Shown piece after piece: positions 1-8,095 of a stretch of DNA of 24,984 nt. The notes under the pieces were generated by a model. It ran no database searches, was not told the origin of the DNA, and saw only the letters and a list, made by a program, of their open reading frames with translations. The position numbers and the translations under genes were made by a program. Source of the stretch: Clostridium_AD sp937920395 (lineage in GTDB: Bacteria > Bacillota > Clostridia > Clostridiales > Clostridiaceae); assembly GCA_052274345.1 (NCBI GenBank), contig DAVZGP010000054.1, positions 1 to 24,984 on the forward strand. Reading direction: 5' to 3'. Each line of letters starts with the position of its first letter. The first letter of the stretch is position 1.

Positions 1-14
1 GTTGTCGCCAGGTA

Positions 15-50
15 ATAAAAAAAACACTAAGTTTATCTTAGTGTTTTTTT
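15..50 (+). terminator. Rho-independent terminator of an upstream gene outside the window
   Basis: A 9-bp stem (AACACTAAG at 23-31 with CTTAGTGTT at 37-45), loop TTTAT, is flanked by an A run before and a T run after. It probably ends transcription of a gene lying left of the window. The run of A on the other side means it could also work on the minus strand. Confidence 0.8.
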
Positions 51-228
51 GCGTTGAAAAATAATAATAGTATCTGTTAATTACTTATAAATGTCTAGAG
101 AATGATAACGAAAAGTATATGATTATAGTACAAAATATAGTAATATGTTTTATAGGAGCATTATGGATTTAAAATAAAATATCAATAAAATTGCAATCTA
201 ATGTAATAACTGGAAGGAGAAATTATAA

Positions 229-1356
229 ATGGCTGATCAAAGACTTAATAAACTTGCAAGGTTACTAGTAAATTATTCAACTAAAGTTAAACCCGGTGAT
301 TTTGTATTTGTATCCTGTGATGAGGTAGCAAGACCTTGGATGGTAGAGGTAGTGAAGGAGGCAATTAAGGCAGGCGCACATGTAGAAACTCAACTTACAT
401 CTACAGAGGTATCAGAAGTACAACTTAAATATAGCAGTGAAGATCAATTGCTTTCGGAAAATGTTATTTTTAAAACAATGCTTGAAAAGGCAGATGTATG
501 GATTTCTGCTTGGGCAAGTAGAAACACAAAGGGATTTTCAGGAATTGATGCAGTTAAACTTAAAATATCATCTAAAGGTGCAGCAAGTTGGAGAAAAATA
601 TATTCACGAAAGATGGGTGATGGTTCTTTAAGATGGTGTGGTACACAATTTCCTACTTATGCTGATGCCCAGGAAGCTTCAATGAGTTTTAGTGATTATG
701 AGGATTTTGTTTATGGAGCAGGTTTACTTGATGCTAAAGATCCTGAATTAGAATGGAAAAGAATAAGCGCAGAGCAAGATAGATGGATTAGTTACCTTGA
801 TACAAAAAAAGGATTACACTTTATATCAAAGGGGACAGACATCAAAGTAAATGTATCAGGTAGGAAATGGATAAACTGCGATGGTAAAGTGAATTTCCCA
901 GACGGAGAAATATTTACATCGCCTGTAGATGATGGTGTGGATGGAGTAATTACATTTAGTTTCCCAGGAATATATATGGGTAAAGAAATTAAAGGAATAG
1001 TTTTAGAGGTTGAAAAAGGAAAGGTAATTAATGCAACAGCATCAAAAGGTGAAGACTTGCTTAAGGCACTTCTTGAAACTGATGAAGGAGCATGTAGATT
1101 TGGGGAGGTAGCTATAGGGACCAATTATGGTATTAAGGATTTTACAAGAAATATGTTGTTTGATGAAAAGATAGGTGGAACAGTGCACATGGCTATTGGT
1201 GACTCAATGCCAGAAGCGGGTGGAATTAACAAATCTATTATTCATTGGGATATGCTTTGTGATATGAGAAACGGTGGGAAGATTTTTGCAGATGGTGAAT
1301 TGTTTTATGAAAATGGAATATTTATTGAAGACATATTAAAAAAGTATAAATTATAA
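229..1356 (+). CDS. pepS: M29-family aminopeptidase (PepS/AmpS type)
   Basis: A cytoplasmic metallo-aminopeptidase that removes N-terminal residues from peptides. The 375-residue protein shows the M29 metal-site pattern: Glu227 in PDGEIFTSP, Glu293 in GEVAIGTNYG, His320 in GTVHMAIGDS, then His339 and Asp341 in HWDML; in this family such residues bind two metal ions. No signal peptide is seen. The length is slightly below the roughly 400 residues of thermophilic M29 enzymes but suits the shorter clostridial forms. GGAAGGAGA at 212-220 sits 8 bases before the ATG. The lactonase gene follows after 43 bases with no terminator between, so the two are probably co-transcribed. Family assignment is firm; substrate preference is not visible. 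The symbol pepS is by family resemblance. Confidence 0.88.
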   Translation: MADQRLNKLARLLVNYSTKVKPGDFVFVSCDEVARPWMVEVVKEAIKAGAHVETQLTSTEVSEVQLKYSSEDQLLSENVIFKTMLEKADVWISAWASRNTKGFSGIDAVKLKISSKGAASWRKIYSRKMGDGSLRWCGTQFPTYADAQEASMSFSDYEDFVYGAGLLDAKDPELEWKRISAEQDRWISYLDTKKGLHFISKGTDIKVNVSGRKWINCDGKVNFPDGEIFTSPVDDGVDGVITFSFPGIYMGKEIKGIVLEVEKGKVINATASKGEDLLKALLETDEGACRFGEVAIGTNYGIKDFTRNMLFDEKIGGTVHMAIGDSMPEAGGINKSIIHWDMLCDMRNGGKIFADGELFYENGIFIEDILKKYKL

Positions 1357-1399
1357 AGTAATAATAGGGTGTATATGTAATTTTATTAGGAGATGTATA

Positions 1400-2488
1400 A
1401 TGGATATTTTGCAAAAAAAGTATATAGCTTATGTTGGAACCTACACTAGTAATGGAAGTCAGGGTATATATTCATATAATCTTGATATAAAATCAGGACG
1501 TTTAGAACAAATAGGTGTATCTTGTAAAGTTGATAATCCAAGTTATTTGAATATTAGTCTTGATAATAAATTTTTATATACAGTTTTGGAGAATGAAGTT
1601 TTTAATGGTGAAGTTGGTGGGGCTGTTGCGGCTTTTGGCATTAATCCAAAAACTGGTGAAACAAAGTTGCTAAATATTGAGGGTACTAAAGGTAAGGACC
1701 CTTGTAATGTTTGTATTGATCGTGAGAATAAATATGTTTTCGTAGCTAATTATAATGAAGGAACTGTGTCAATGTTTTCAGTTAATGAGGATGGAAGGCT
1801 TGGTTCTTTATTAACAATTGTGGAACATGAAGGAGCAGGACCAAATAAAATAAGACAAACAGAACCTCATGTGCATTATGTAACGTTAACTCCTGAAGGA
1901 AAATATTTATGTGTTGTAGATCTTGGAATAGATAGTGTCGAATTTTATGAGGTTGATAGAAAACATGGTAGTTTGATTATTAACGATAAATTATCATTAA
2001 AAATGACACCAGGTAGTGGTCCAAGGCATATGGAATTTCATCCGAGTGGTCAAACAGCTTATATTATTACGGAACTTAGTTGTGAAGTTGTAGTAGCAAG
2101 ATATAACGTAGAGAAGCAAATTTTTGATATAATACAGAGCATTTCAACGTTACCTAAAGGATATGTAGGTGAAAATATTTGTGGAGCTATTCATATTTCA
2201 CCAGATGGTAATTATCTTTATGCATCTAATAGGGGAGATGATAGTTTAGCTATTTTTAAAATAGAAAGTACATCAGGCAGATTAAAATTAGTTGGACATA
2301 CATCAACATATGGAGAGTGCCCTAGAGATTTTGCAATTGATCCTACAGGTAAGTTTATGTTTGTTTCAAATCAGGATTCCAATATAATTGTAACTTTTAA
2401 AATTGATTCGAATTCGGGAAAATTGGAAGTTCTACCTGGAGATATTAAAGTATCAAGCCCTGTTTGTATAAAGGTTATAAGTTTATAA
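1400..2488 (+). CDS. Lactonase-family seven-bladed beta-propeller (6-phosphogluconolactonase type)
   Basis: A 362-residue protein of the Lactonase (PF10282) beta-propeller family, whose studied members hydrolyse 6-phosphogluconolactone. It opens with YIAYVGTYT followed by GIYSYNLD, the usual first blade, then repeats a blade pattern of a Pro or His, a hydrophobic strand, a Gly turn and a phenylalanine- or tyrosine-rich strand. Examples are PHVHYVTLTPEGKYLCVVD, GPRHMEFHPSGQTAYIITE, HISPDGNYLYASNRGDDS and RDFAIDPTGKFMFVSNQD. No signal peptide is present, so it is cytoplasmic. TTAGGAGA precedes the ATG. It probably shares a transcript with the upstream aminopeptidase. No zwf or gnd gene is nearby, so a role in the pentose phosphate pathway is only family inference; related propellers act on other lactones. 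Confidence 0.85.
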   Translation: MDILQKKYIAYVGTYTSNGSQGIYSYNLDIKSGRLEQIGVSCKVDNPSYLNISLDNKFLYTVLENEVFNGEVGGAVAAFGINPKTGETKLLNIEGTKGKDPCNVCIDRENKYVFVANYNEGTVSMFSVNEDGRLGSLLTIVEHEGAGPNKIRQTEPHVHYVTLTPEGKYLCVVDLGIDSVEFYEVDRKHGSLIINDKLSLKMTPGSGPRHMEFHPSGQTAYIITELSCEVVVARYNVEKQIFDIIQSISTLPKGYVGENICGAIHISPDGNYLYASNRGDDSLAIFKIESTSGRLKLVGHTSTYGECPRDFAIDPTGKFMFVSNQDSNIIVTFKIDSNSGKLEVLPGDIKVSSPVCIKVISL

Positions 2489-2546
2489 ATTAAAGGTAAA
2501 GTAGGTATGAGATATATACTACATCACATTATAAGGTAATATAAGG

Positions 2547-2576
2547 AATAGAGATGGCAATTGCTATCTCTATTTT
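2547..2576 (+). terminator. Terminator between convergent genes
   Basis: A 12-bp stem (2547-2558 with 2563-2574, loop AATT, one G-T pair) is followed by TATTTT. It ends the aminopeptidase-lactonase transcript. It may also stop ilvA transcripts from the other side, although the T run in that direction is poor. Confidence 0.7.
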
Positions 2577-2589
2577 AAAATACAATAAA

Positions 2590-3834
2590 TTAATATATTT
2601 TATTAACTTTATATCCTTCTTTACCTAATGCACTTATAATAGCATCAACATGATTATGACCATTTGTTTCTACAGTAATTTCAAGTTGAACTTGCATAAA
2701 ACGGTCATTAGTTTTAAATTGATTATGGTCTAATTTAACTACATTAGCATTTGCGTTGGCTAGGATAGTTGAAACTTTGACTAATTCTCCAGGAATATCT
2801 GACATTTCCAAACTAAAGCAGAACAATCTTCCCCTTGAAACTAAACCTTTATCTATCATTGAGGATATTGTAACAACATCGATATTACCACCGCTTAAAA
2901 CGCAAGCAACCTTTTTCCCTCTTTCTTTTATTTTCTTAAGTCCTGCAAATGACAAGGCACCAGAAGCTTCCGCAATAAGTTTATGCTTTTCGAGTAGCAG
3001 AAGAAATGATTCCATAATATCAAAGTCTGAAACTGTTACAATTTCATCTACGTAATTTCTGATAATCTCAAAAGCTAGGTCTCCGGGTTTTTTTACAGCC
3101 ACACCATCAGCTATGGTACAAACTGTTTCAAGGTTTACGACTTTTTTACAGTCAATAGAATCCTTCATTGCTTTTGCACCCTCAGGTTCTACCCCTATTA
3201 TCTTAATATTTGGTTTCAAGGCTTTTGCTGCAAGTGCAATTCCTGCAATTAATCCACCCCCACCAATAGGCACAAGAATACAATCAATATCATCAATTTC
3301 CTCAATAATTTCACAAGCTATGGTACCTTGTCCGTACATTACAGTTAAATCATCAAAGGGGTGTACAAAAACATAATTATGTTCTTTTTCTAATTTTTTT
3401 GCTTCTGCATTAGCATCATCGTAACAATCTCCAATTAAAATTACGTTTGCACCATAGCTTTTTGTAGCCTCGACCTTGATTAGGGGGGTTGTTTTAGGCA
3501 TTACAATAGTAGATTTAATACCTAGCTTTTGGGCTGAATATGCAACTCCTTGTGCATGGTTACCAGCAGATGAGGCAATGACTCCTCTTTTTCTTTCTGA
3601 TGGTGTTAAGCTACAGAGTTTATTATAGGCTCCGCGAAGTTTAAACGCACCAGTAATTTGTAGATTTTCGGGCTTAATATAAACGGAATTTCCAGATTCA
3701 TTACTAAATACATCACTGTATATAAGTCCTGTTTTTAAAGTAACACCTTTTAAATTTGTCTGTGATTTTTGAATTTCTAAAAGATGATGTTCTAATGTCT
3801 GATTTGATAATGATTCTAAAGCTGATTTTTGCAT
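2590..3834 (-). CDS. ilvA: Threonine ammonia-lyase (threonine deaminase), ACT-domain form
   Basis: A PLP enzyme that converts threonine to 2-oxobutanoate and ammonia, the first committed step to isoleucine. The 414-residue product has a fold-type II catalytic domain with the PLP lysine Lys65 in ITGAFKLRG, SSAGNHAQG at 88-96 and the glycine-rich phosphate loop GGGGLIAG at 191-198. A C-terminal ACT domain from about 336 (LFCFSLEMSDIPGELVKV) matches the medium, one-ACT form. A longer reading frame begins at 3882, but the ATG at 3834 has a strong AGGAGG 7 bases upstream and the extra codons lie in leader RNA. An isoleucine-type T-box precedes it, which favours a biosynthetic rather than catabolic (tdcB) role. 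No other ilv gene is in the window. Confidence 0.92.
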   Translation of the reverse strand: MQKSALESLSNQTLEHHLLEIQKSQTNLKGVTLKTGLIYSDVFSNESGNSVYIKPENLQITGAFKLRGAYNKLCSLTPSERKRGVIASSAGNHAQGVAYSAQKLGIKSTIVMPKTTPLIKVEATKSYGANVILIGDCYDDANAEAKKLEKEHNYVFVHPFDDLTVMYGQGTIACEIIEEIDDIDCILVPIGGGGLIAGIALAAKALKPNIKIIGVEPEGAKAMKDSIDCKKVVNLETVCTIADGVAVKKPGDLAFEIIRNYVDEIVTVSDFDIMESFLLLLEKHKLIAEASGALSFAGLKKIKERGKKVACVLSGGNIDVVTISSMIDKGLVSRGRLFCFSLEMSDIPGELVKVSTILANANANVVKLDHNQFKTNDRFMQVQLEITVETNGHNHVDAIISALGKEGYKVNKIY

Positions 3835-3877
3835 ATATAAACCTCCTATAGTTTTAGTTATATTATTGCTAAATAAA

Positions 3878-3915
3878 AACACTCGTCCTTGGAAATAAAT
3901 CCAAGGACGAGTGTT
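3878..3915 (-). terminator. T-box-controlled intrinsic terminator
   Basis: A perfect 15-bp stem (CCAAGGACGAGTGTT at 3901-3915 on the plus strand with its complement at 3878-3892) with an 8-base loop, followed on the minus strand by TTTATTT. Its 5' side directly follows the T-box sequence, as expected for the terminator that competes with the tRNA-stabilised antiterminator. Confidence 0.92.
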
Positions 3916-4130
3916 AATCGCGGTACCACCTTAATTGTATCTTAAAAAAAGACACCTCTCTTTTCGGTTCGTTAAAACCTAAGTCTTTTATCGAGACTAA
4001 CCGGCTTCTCCTACTTTGTTCGGAAAGGCAGCTCAAGAGTGATTTGTAACTTCAACTTAGTATCGATTCTCAGCAGACATCGACTCTCTGTACCTTAAGT
4101 CTATAAAATTATACTCTCCATCAACGCATT
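3878..4130 (-). promoter_or_regulatory. T-box leader with isoleucine (AUC) specifier
   Basis: The minus-strand leader of ilvA has the full T-box order. Stem I carries CAGAGAGTCGATG and TGCTGAGAATCGATA, the usual AG-bulge and GNTG region. A specifier loop ends in AAATCACTC, then GTAGGAGAAGCCGG, then the T-box AAGGTGGTACCGCG at 3932-3919, then a terminator. The candidate specifier is ATC at 4043-4041, followed by the expected A and the basal helix strand that pairs with GAGAG near the 5' end. AUC is an isoleucine codon, so uncharged tRNA-Ile should stabilise the antiterminator and switch on ilvA. T-box identity is certain; the specifier reading was done by eye. Confidence 0.93.
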
Positions 4131-4154
4131 AACAATATACTTAATTTAAAAAGA

Positions 4155-4183
4155 ATCTTAACATTAAAAGCAAATAATGTCAA
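4155..4183 (-). promoter_or_regulatory. Vegetative promoter of the ilvA T-box transcript
   Basis: On the minus strand TTGACA (4183-4178) is followed after exactly 17 bases by TAAGAT (4160-4155). The predicted start near 4148 lies about 18 bases before stem I of the T-box. Confidence 0.78.
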
Positions 4184-4372
4184 TAAAAAAGAAATATTCT
4201 GTGATTTGAATAAGTGGCAGAGTATTAGAATCAATATAATATGAGTAATGATTAAATTAATTTACAATTTATACTGAAATAAAATAAATAATTGGATTTT
4301 AAAGGAATTTACTATAAGCGCATAGAATATAATAAGAGCTATAATATATTAATACCGTAGGAGGAAAATTAC

Positions 4373-5890
4373 TTGAAAAAAGTTCTAATTATTACAGTAT
4401 CTTTGATATTTTTATTTTTAAATATTCCTGTAACTGCAAGTGCAATAGAAAACACAACATTATCATCAATATCAAAAGAAACGGTTTCAAATGCTGAGGG
4501 TAAGAAAGCAGATACAATAAAACCAGTTGTAGAAAATAAGGATACTGAGGCTGAGAAAGTAAATAAATTAGATAATGTATACTTCAACTCAAATGGGGGC
4601 TTGAATCTACCAGTCCAGTCAGTTGCGTATAATGGTAAAGTAATTGTACCGCAAAATCCAACTAAGGAAGGATACGCATTTGGAGGATGGTACAAAGATA
4701 ATAATACATTTGTAAATCTATTTGATTTTACAAATACGTTAATAACAGAAGATACAACACTGTTTGCAAAGTGGACAATAAATAAATATATAGTTTCATT
4801 TTACAGTCAAGGAGGAAGCTCAGAAAGTAATATAAGCGGTGATTATAACGGTGTTATAAAGCAGCCTAAATCACCAATAAAAACAGGTTATACATTTGGT
4901 GGTTGGTACAAAGAATCTAATTGTACGAATGTATGGAACTTTACAACTTGTAAAGTGACATATAATACATCGCTATATGCAAAATGGATACTTATTTTGC
5001 CACCGACTACTCCTGCAAATGTTAAAACTACTGTAATTAGTTCTACAAGTATTAAACTTACATGGAATGCTGCAAAAGGTACAAATGGATATCAAGTATA
5101 TAGAGCGACTTCTAGTAAAGGAGTTTATATTCTATTAACAAAAACACCATATTTGTACTATACAAATTCAGGCTTAGTAACAGGCAAAGTATATTATTAT
5201 AAAATAAGGTCATACCGGTCTATAGGAAAAACTATATTATATAGTAAGTGGACTGCATTAACTTCTAGAATGACGTCAAGTATTGTATTTAATAGTTTAG
5301 TACAACCTAATCCAGTATATGGGGAATATGCAGGATTAAAAGTCGAAATTAAAGATGAGACTAATAGTCGTTATTTAATTAGAAAATCTAATGGTTCTCA
5401 GTTATGGGTGGCTTGTAGCAGAGTAGCTATAGCAAAGAATCCGGCTACTAACACAAAATATTTAACTAAAAAGCAAATTGAAACTTATGTGAATATTACA
5501 AGTACTTTTGTTAGCAAGACTAAATATTTTACTTGGGTTGATTTGAATAGGCAAAGAGTTAATGTATTTACAGGATCAGCAAAGCACTGGAGATTAGTAA
5601 AATCATATTCATGTGCAACAGGTAACAATATAACACCTTCAAAGAGGGGATTATTTACAATTAAGGATAAGGGAGCTTCATTCGTTGCAGGTCGCGGTAC
5701 GATAGTAAAATATTGGACAAGATATAGTGGAAACTACATGTTACATTCAATAATTCTAACTACGAGGGGAGCTGTTTGTGATTCGACAATAGGGAAAAGA
5801 GTTTCTCATGGGTGTATTCGGATACCACTAGACATGGCTAAATGGTACTATAATACAATATCTAAAGGATCATTAATATGGGTAAATTAA
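4373..5890 (+). CDS. Secreted multidomain L,D-transpeptidase (YkuD) with InlB-type repeats and an FN3 domain
   Basis: A 505-residue exported cell-wall enzyme. Residues 1-24 form a signal peptide (Lys-Lys, hydrophobic core, cleavage after TASA). About 68-135 and 139-205 are two Listeria-Bacteroides (InlB B-type) repeats, each ending in GYxFGGWYK and then LFAKW or LYAKW. About 211-300 looks like fibronectin type III (PANVKTT, SSTSIKLTWNAA, YYYKIRSY). About 383-505 is the YkuD catalytic domain with His458, His479 and the nucleophile Cys481 in VSHGCIRIP. YkuD enzymes form 3-3 peptidoglycan crosslinks or attach proteins to the wall. The start is TTG at 4373, with TAGGAGG 8 bases upstream; no ATG fits. 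CATAGAATA at 4321-4329 resembles the -10 of mother-cell sporulation sigma factors, but no -35 was recognised. The catalytic domain resembles that of the next gene. Confidence 0.9.
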   Translation: MKKVLIITVSLIFLFLNIPVTASAIENTTLSSISKETVSNAEGKKADTIKPVVENKDTEAEKVNKLDNVYFNSNGGLNLPVQSVAYNGKVIVPQNPTKEGYAFGGWYKDNNTFVNLFDFTNTLITEDTTLFAKWTINKYIVSFYSQGGSSESNISGDYNGVIKQPKSPIKTGYTFGGWYKESNCTNVWNFTTCKVTYNTSLYAKWILILPPTTPANVKTTVISSTSIKLTWNAAKGTNGYQVYRATSSKGVYILLTKTPYLYYTNSGLVTGKVYYYKIRSYRSIGKTILYSKWTALTSRMTSSIVFNSLVQPNPVYGEYAGLKVEIKDETNSRYLIRKSNGSQLWVACSRVAIAKNPATNTKYLTKKQIETYVNITSTFVSKTKYFTWVDLNRQRVNVFTGSAKHWRLVKSYSCATGNNITPSKRGLFTIKDKGASFVAGRGTIVKYWTRYSGNYMLHSIILTTRGAVCDSTIGKRVSHGCIRIPLDMAKWYYNTISKGSLIWVN

Positions 5891-5951
5891 AGAGATAATA
5901 TGGATTATTTAATGATTGATAATAATAAAAAACTTATTTTAATTATATAAG

Positions 5952-5992
5952 AATTTGTTACATATGCCAGAGGCATTTGTAGCAAATTTTTT
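5952..5992 (+). terminator. Terminator after the large L,D-transpeptidase gene
   Basis: A 17-bp stem (5952-5968 with 5972-5988, one T-T mismatch and one wobble, loop AGA) ends in a run of T. The 15-base unit ATTATTTGTAATTTT is then repeated twice in tandem at 5993-6022. Confidence 0.85.
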
Positions 5993-6087
5993 ATTATTTG
6001 TAATTTTATTATTTGTAATTTTACATTTTAGTAGCAATTAAATTATAAAAGAATATACTGTTACAAAATGTATTAAATTATTAAAAA

Positions 6088-6633
6088 GTGGGGGTAGTTG
6101 AAAGAAATCAGCTTACTCAGGTAAAAGTGGATCAAAGCAATCATATATTAGTTGGGAATAAGGTTATTAAAATAAATACGAAAAAATCTGTGAATAGGGT
6201 TGTAGCTTCAAACAATGCATTAGAAAAAGTTATAAACAGTAAGAATATTCGGAGTGCTAGTAGTTATTTCATATGGATTGATATATATCACCAAAAGGTA
6301 AATATATTTAAGGGGTCTAATAAGAAATGGCATCTTATTACATCAATGGTTTGTTCTACGGGTAAAGCAAGCACACCTACAATAAAAGGTAATTTCACTG
6401 TAGGAATAAAAGGTAAATATTTTATATCATCTGGAGGTGATAGGTGTAAATACTATACTCAAATAAGAGGTAATTATTTATTTCATAGTGTATTATATGA
6501 TAGAAATGGAAACTACATTATAGATAATACACTTGGAGTTCGAGTATCTCATGGGTGTGTAAGGTTATCTTTAAAAAACGCTAAATTTATATATGATTAT
6601 ATTCCAGCTAAAACTTTTATTTGGAGCAATTAG
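6088..6633 (+). CDS. Short L,D-transpeptidase (YkuD) lacking a visible export signal
   Basis: A 181-residue protein whose C-terminal 125 residues form a YkuD domain like that of the preceding gene (YFIWIDIYHQKVNIFKGS against YFTWVDLNRQRVNVFTGS). The catalytic residues His133, His155 and Cys157 (VSHGCVRL) are all kept. The N-terminus has no signal peptide or membrane segment, which is odd for an enzyme that works outside the membrane. The longest frame opens with GTG at 6088, just after an in-frame TAA at 6082 and without a ribosome site; GTG at 6127 is another possible start. It may be a 5'-truncated duplicate of its neighbour. The intact active site argues against long neutral decay. The function as an L,D-transpeptidase is secure by domain; activity in the cell is doubtful. 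Confidence 0.7.
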   Translation: MGVVERNQLTQVKVDQSNHILVGNKVIKINTKKSVNRVVASNNALEKVINSKNIRSASSYFIWIDIYHQKVNIFKGSNKKWHLITSMVCSTGKASTPTIKGNFTVGIKGKYFISSGGDRCKYYTQIRGNYLFHSVLYDRNGNYIIDNTLGVRVSHGCVRLSLKNAKFIYDYIPAKTFIWSN

Positions 6634-6677
6634 TGTTATAAAAAACAAAAAGTTTTATAATAACAATTAATCAATAT

Positions 6678-6727
6678 AAATTATAAGTTAAAGCCTTTTT
6701 ATTAAATTGGCTTTAATTTTATAATTT
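6678..6727 (+). terminator. Terminator after the short L,D-transpeptidase gene
   Basis: A long stem pairs 6678-6695 with 6709-6727 (AAAGCC against GGCTTT in the core, AAATTATAA against TTATAATTT outside, one bulged T). The downstream T tract is imperfect because it forms part of the outer stem. Confidence 0.65.
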
Positions 6728-6868
6728 AGATAAAGTAAACATAAACATACTAAAATGTAACTTAATATGGTAATATGGTATTATAGCACAAGTTTATTTT
6801 AAATAATTATCGTCAAAACTAGTACAGTGTTATGATTTAATCATTAATACTAATGGAGGATTATGAAC

Positions 6869-8008
6869 ATGAAAAACGTATCTAGGGCAGAAAAACTAAT
6901 TATTGAAAGTAATGAGATTAAATCTCATGATATAGAAGAAATAGATCATAGTGCAGAGTTAATTATTGCAAATAAGGAACTAGCTTATCAAAGTGAGGAG
7001 AAAGCAGAAAGGGCAGCAGAACTTGTTATTGCAAATAAGGAACTAGCTTATCAGAATGAGGAAAAAGCGGATAGAGCTGCAGAGCTTGTAATTGCAAATA
7101 AAGAACTCATTTTTCAAAATGAGGAAAAAGAAAAAAGGGCAGCAGAGCTAATTATTGCTAATAAAGAGCTTACCTTTCAAAATAGAGAGAAAGAAAAAAG
7201 GGCAGCTGAGTTAATCATTGCAAATAAAGCACAGGGAGAATTTCTTGTTAACATATCACATGAACTTAAAACACCATTAAATGTTATTTTTTCAACAGCT
7301 CAGCTGTTTGATATGTATTGTAAGAGAGGCTCACTAGATCAAAAAAAAGACAAAATTATTACATATATAGAGTCAATTAAGCAAAACTCATATAGATTGT
7401 CTAAACTTATTAATAACATAGTAGATTTATCAAAAATTGAAGCAGGATTCTTTAAATTGAATTTATCAAATAGTAATATAGTAGCAGTTGTAGAAGAAAT
7501 AGTGATGTCTGTAACTACATTGACTGATAGTAAAGGTTTAAATATTATTTTTGATACAGATATAGAAGAAAAAATTATTGCTTGTGACACAGAAAAAATA
7601 GAGAGAATAGTATTAAATCTTATATCAAATGCTATAAAATTCACAGACAAAGGTGATGAAATATTTGTAGTTATTAAGGATGGTAAGGAATTCGTTGAAA
7701 TATCAGTTGAAGATAATGGTATAGGAATTGAAGAAAAGTATTTAGACATTATATTTGATAGATTTAAGCAGGTAGATAAATCTCTTTCAAGAAATACGGA
7801 AGGGACTGGAGTTGGATTAAGTTTGGTTAAGTCTATTGTAGAATTGCATGGCGGAAGTATATATGCCCAGAGTGAATTTGGAAAAGGAAGTAAGTTTACA
7901 GTATTGCTACCGGCTACAAAGATATCTCATGAAAGTAAATTGTATAATAGCAATGTGAGAAGTGAAAATGAAAATATACTAGTAGAGTTATCAGATATTT
8001 ATTCATAA
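6869..8008 (+). CDS. Soluble histidine kinase with a 21-residue tandem-repeat coiled coil
   Basis: A cytoplasmic sensor kinase of 379 residues with no membrane segment and no PAS, GAF or other recognisable sensor. Counting from the alternative ATG at 6863, residues 30-122 are four and a half copies of a 21-residue unit of the form AAELVIANKELAYQNEEKADR minus its last residue. The unit is three heptads long and so likely a continuous coiled coil. HisKA follows with the phospho-acceptor His133 in ISHELKTPL. HATPase_c follows with the N box NLISNAIKF (252-260), DNGIGI (284-289), IFDRFKQV and GTGVGLSL (314-321). I prefer ATG 6869 because GGAGG at 6855-6859 is 9 bases away, against 3 for ATG 6863. 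No response regulator gene is adjacent, so it is an orphan kinase whose partner is unknown. Confidence 0.88.
   Translation: MKNVSRAEKLIIESNEIKSHDIEEIDHSAELIIANKELAYQSEEKAERAAELVIANKELAYQNEEKADRAAELVIANKELIFQNEEKEKRAAELIIANKELTFQNREKEKRAAELIIANKAQGEFLVNISHELKTPLNVIFSTAQLFDMYCKRGSLDQKKDKIITYIESIKQNSYRLSKLINNIVDLSKIEAGFFKLNLSNSNIVAVVEEIVMSVTTLTDSKGLNIIFDTDIEEKIIACDTEKIERIVLNLISNAIKFTDKGDEIFVVIKDGKEFVEISVEDNGIGIEEKYLDIIFDRFKQVDKSLSRNTEGTGVGLSLVKSIVELHGGSIYAQSEFGKGSKFTVLLPATKISHESKLYNSNVRSENENILVELSDIYS
6950..7228 (+). repeat. 63-bp in-frame tandem repeat inside the histidine kinase gene
   Basis: Units start at 6950, 7013, 7076 and 7139, with a partial fifth at 7202-7228; each encodes a 21-residue three-heptad segment. 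The copies differ at the DNA level mainly in third positions and in the variable tail of the unit, so the array is not recent. A degenerate half unit (RAEKLIIESNEI) lies just before it. Confidence 0.88.
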
Positions 8009-8033
8009 CATTCCACAAAAGTAAATTAATACT

Positions 8034-8060
8034 ACCATAAATTACAATTTATGGTATAAT
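8034..8060 (+). promoter_or_regulatory. Extended -10 promoter overlapped by a perfect palindrome
   Basis: TGGTATAAT (8052-8060) is an extended -10 element with no good -35. The perfect inverted repeat ACCATAAATT-AC-AATTTATGGT spans 8034-8055 and runs into the first base of the -10 hexamer. It has no T run after it, so it fits an operator better than a terminator. It lies 36 bases before the zinc-ribbon start codon. Confidence 0.6.
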
Positions 8061-8095
8061 GGGTTGAGCAAGAGCAGCTTAGTAGGAGGAACTTG

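Noticed and set aside
1..15. Possible last codons of an upstream gene (Val-Val-Ala-Arg-stop)
   Set aside because: Five codons directly before a terminator are consistent with a gene end, but too short to prove frame or product.
3835..3882. N-terminal extension of ilvA
   Set aside because: The extra 16 codons lie in the leader between the T-box terminator and the ribosome site, and AGGAGG clearly serves the ATG at 3834.
5993..6022. Two copies of a 15-base AT-rich unit after the first transpeptidase
   Set aside because: Low-complexity direct repeat next to a terminator; no sign of function.
6098..6124. Alternative TTG-initiated short frame at the start of the second transpeptidase gene
   Set aside because: It gives eight codons before a stop and is in another frame; it could reflect a frameshifted relic but cannot be supported.
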